Positions 63,825 through 64,000 of a DNA stretch of 64,000 bases are shown here, in pieces (position 1 is the first letter of the stretch; every line of letters begins with the position of its first letter). This DNA comes from Molossus alvarezi (Eukaryota; Chordata; Mammalia; Chiroptera; Molossidae). Under the pieces are notes generated by a model. That model saw nothing but the letters and a program-made list of their open reading frames with translations. It made no database searches and was not told where the DNA came from. Made by a program: the position numbers and the translations under genes. The stretch is from positions 52,755,596 to 52,819,595 of the forward strand of contig CM073889.1 in the NCBI GenBank assembly GCA_037176705.1. Direction: 5' to 3'.

Positions 63825-64000
63825 GAAGCCTAGAGAGTGAGGCTTCTCCAACCATAAGCTGTTTTGGTTAAGTACCTAAGAAATGTCTGTTTGTTAAGGT
63901 GTAATCACACGAAAACCTAGCAGTGCACGTTTCTTTCTCTTGTTCCCTACACACAATTACAAGACTTGCTGGTGCAGTCTCAGATATCCTGAATTATGGG
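63825..64000 (+). repeat. Unit 34, partial (first 176 bases)
   Basis: Begins with the usual unit start and is cut by the window end. It is too short to reach any subtype-diagnostic site, so its subtype cannot be assigned. The array evidently continues to the right. Confidence 0.97.

Larger units (their letters stand above)
1..64000. repeat. Macrosatellite tandem array, ~1935-bp unit, 33 full copies plus a partial one
   Basis: The same sequence recurs head to tail from the first to the last base. The word GAAGCCTAGAGAGTGAGG opens every unit, at 1, 1936, 3871, 5807, 7742 and so on to 63825. All units have the same orientation. Neighbouring units differ at a handful of positions (U1 and U2 at about six of 1935), while units from opposite ends differ at a few tens. 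Neither edge of the array is in the window, so its true length is unknown. Nothing interrupts it: no retroelement, no simple-sequence expansion, no single-copy DNA. Each unit has one BamHI site (1194-1199 in U1) and two PmeI sites (219-226 and 696-703), so a BamHI digest should give a 1.93-kb ladder. The family is not one I recognise. A tandemly repeated non-coding transcription unit is possible, but nothing here proves transcription. Confidence 0.99.
42569..64000. repeat. C/D array domain (units 23-34)
   Basis: Every complete unit here is subtype C (1932 or 1929 bp) or D (1936 bp). C units carry A at unit position 237 (AAATTAAG), CAACAGTC instead of CAAGAGTC near 335, the 4-base loss near 578-584 and GAAAGTC near 961. 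D units carry CTCCAGG near 395 and a CCCGGG site near 874. No B unit occurs to the right of 30967. Confidence 0.85.

Noticed and set aside
1..64000. Bacterial or phage origin, operons or CRISPR array
   Set aside because: No long coding frames, no ribosome-binding-site and operon pattern, and the repeat unit is far too long, with no spacers.
1..64000. Array of rRNA, tRNA or snRNA genes
   Set aside because: I saw no conserved rRNA core, no tRNA A and B boxes in proper spacing and no snRNA motif in the unit.
1..64000. Alpha satellite or other known short-unit satellite
   Set aside because: There is no ~171-bp (or 68-bp, 120-bp, 234-bp) periodicity inside the unit; the smallest clear period is about 1935 bp.

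Overview
The whole 64 kb window is one uninterrupted head-to-tail tandem array of a single roughly 1.93 kb unit: 33 complete copies plus the first 176 bases of a 34th. No unique DNA, transposon insertion, rRNA, tRNA, CRISPR array or credible protein-coding gene lies between or inside the units. This is macrosatellite (long-unit satellite) DNA of a eukaryotic nuclear genome. I do not recognise the unit as a satellite family I know: it is not alpha, beta or gamma satellite, rDNA, D4Z4, DXZ4 or a mouse major/minor unit. A vertebrate, probably a mammal, is the best guess. The grounds are AT-rich non-coding DNA, many unit-to-unit differences that are CpG-to-TpG/CpA changes (the mark of germline cytosine methylation), and a motif in every unit resembling the mammalian CENP-B box. 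The species cannot be named from the sequence.

Units are counted from the window's first base (an arbitrary phase), so U1 = 1-1935. Lengths fall into four classes: 1935, 1936, 1932 and 1929 bp. Diagnostic bases sort them into four subtypes. Positions are unit coordinates as in U1. A: 1935 bp, C or G at 498, AAAAAAG tract near 663. B: 1936 bp, T at 498, A at 835, G at 856, and one extra base near 668. C: 1932 or 1929 bp, T at 474 and 498, a 4-base loss near 578-584, G at 721. D: 1936 bp, C at 498, A for T in a CTCC(T/A)GG word near 395, one extra base near 668.

Layout in order: A A B A A A A B A B A B A B B B A A A C' A A D C C C C D C D C D C, then the partial unit. Units 1-19 (1-36769) are an A/B domain, 20-22 (36770-42568) a transition, and 23-34 (42569-64000) a C/D domain. 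Higher-order structure sits on top. B and A alternate strictly through 13547-25159, with a near-perfect 3871-bp dimer pair at 15483-23224. A 3865-bp C-D dimer is repeated three times at 50298-61892. Several units are visible recombinants (U14, U20/U21, U32), and the pair U4-U5 reappears 25,161 bp downstream as U17-U18. This is the footprint of unequal exchange and gene conversion within one array.

Each unit carries a hairpin-forming inverted repeat at its start, two 8-bp GTTTAAAC palindromes, a CpG-dense core near 873-889, a perfect 12-bp AT palindrome at 1547-1558, splice-like signals, and the CENP-B-box-like motif near its end. A 100-codon frame stays open in every complete copy, but all differences I see in it change the amino acid, so it behaves like neutral DNA. 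All comparisons were made by eye; no alignment was run.
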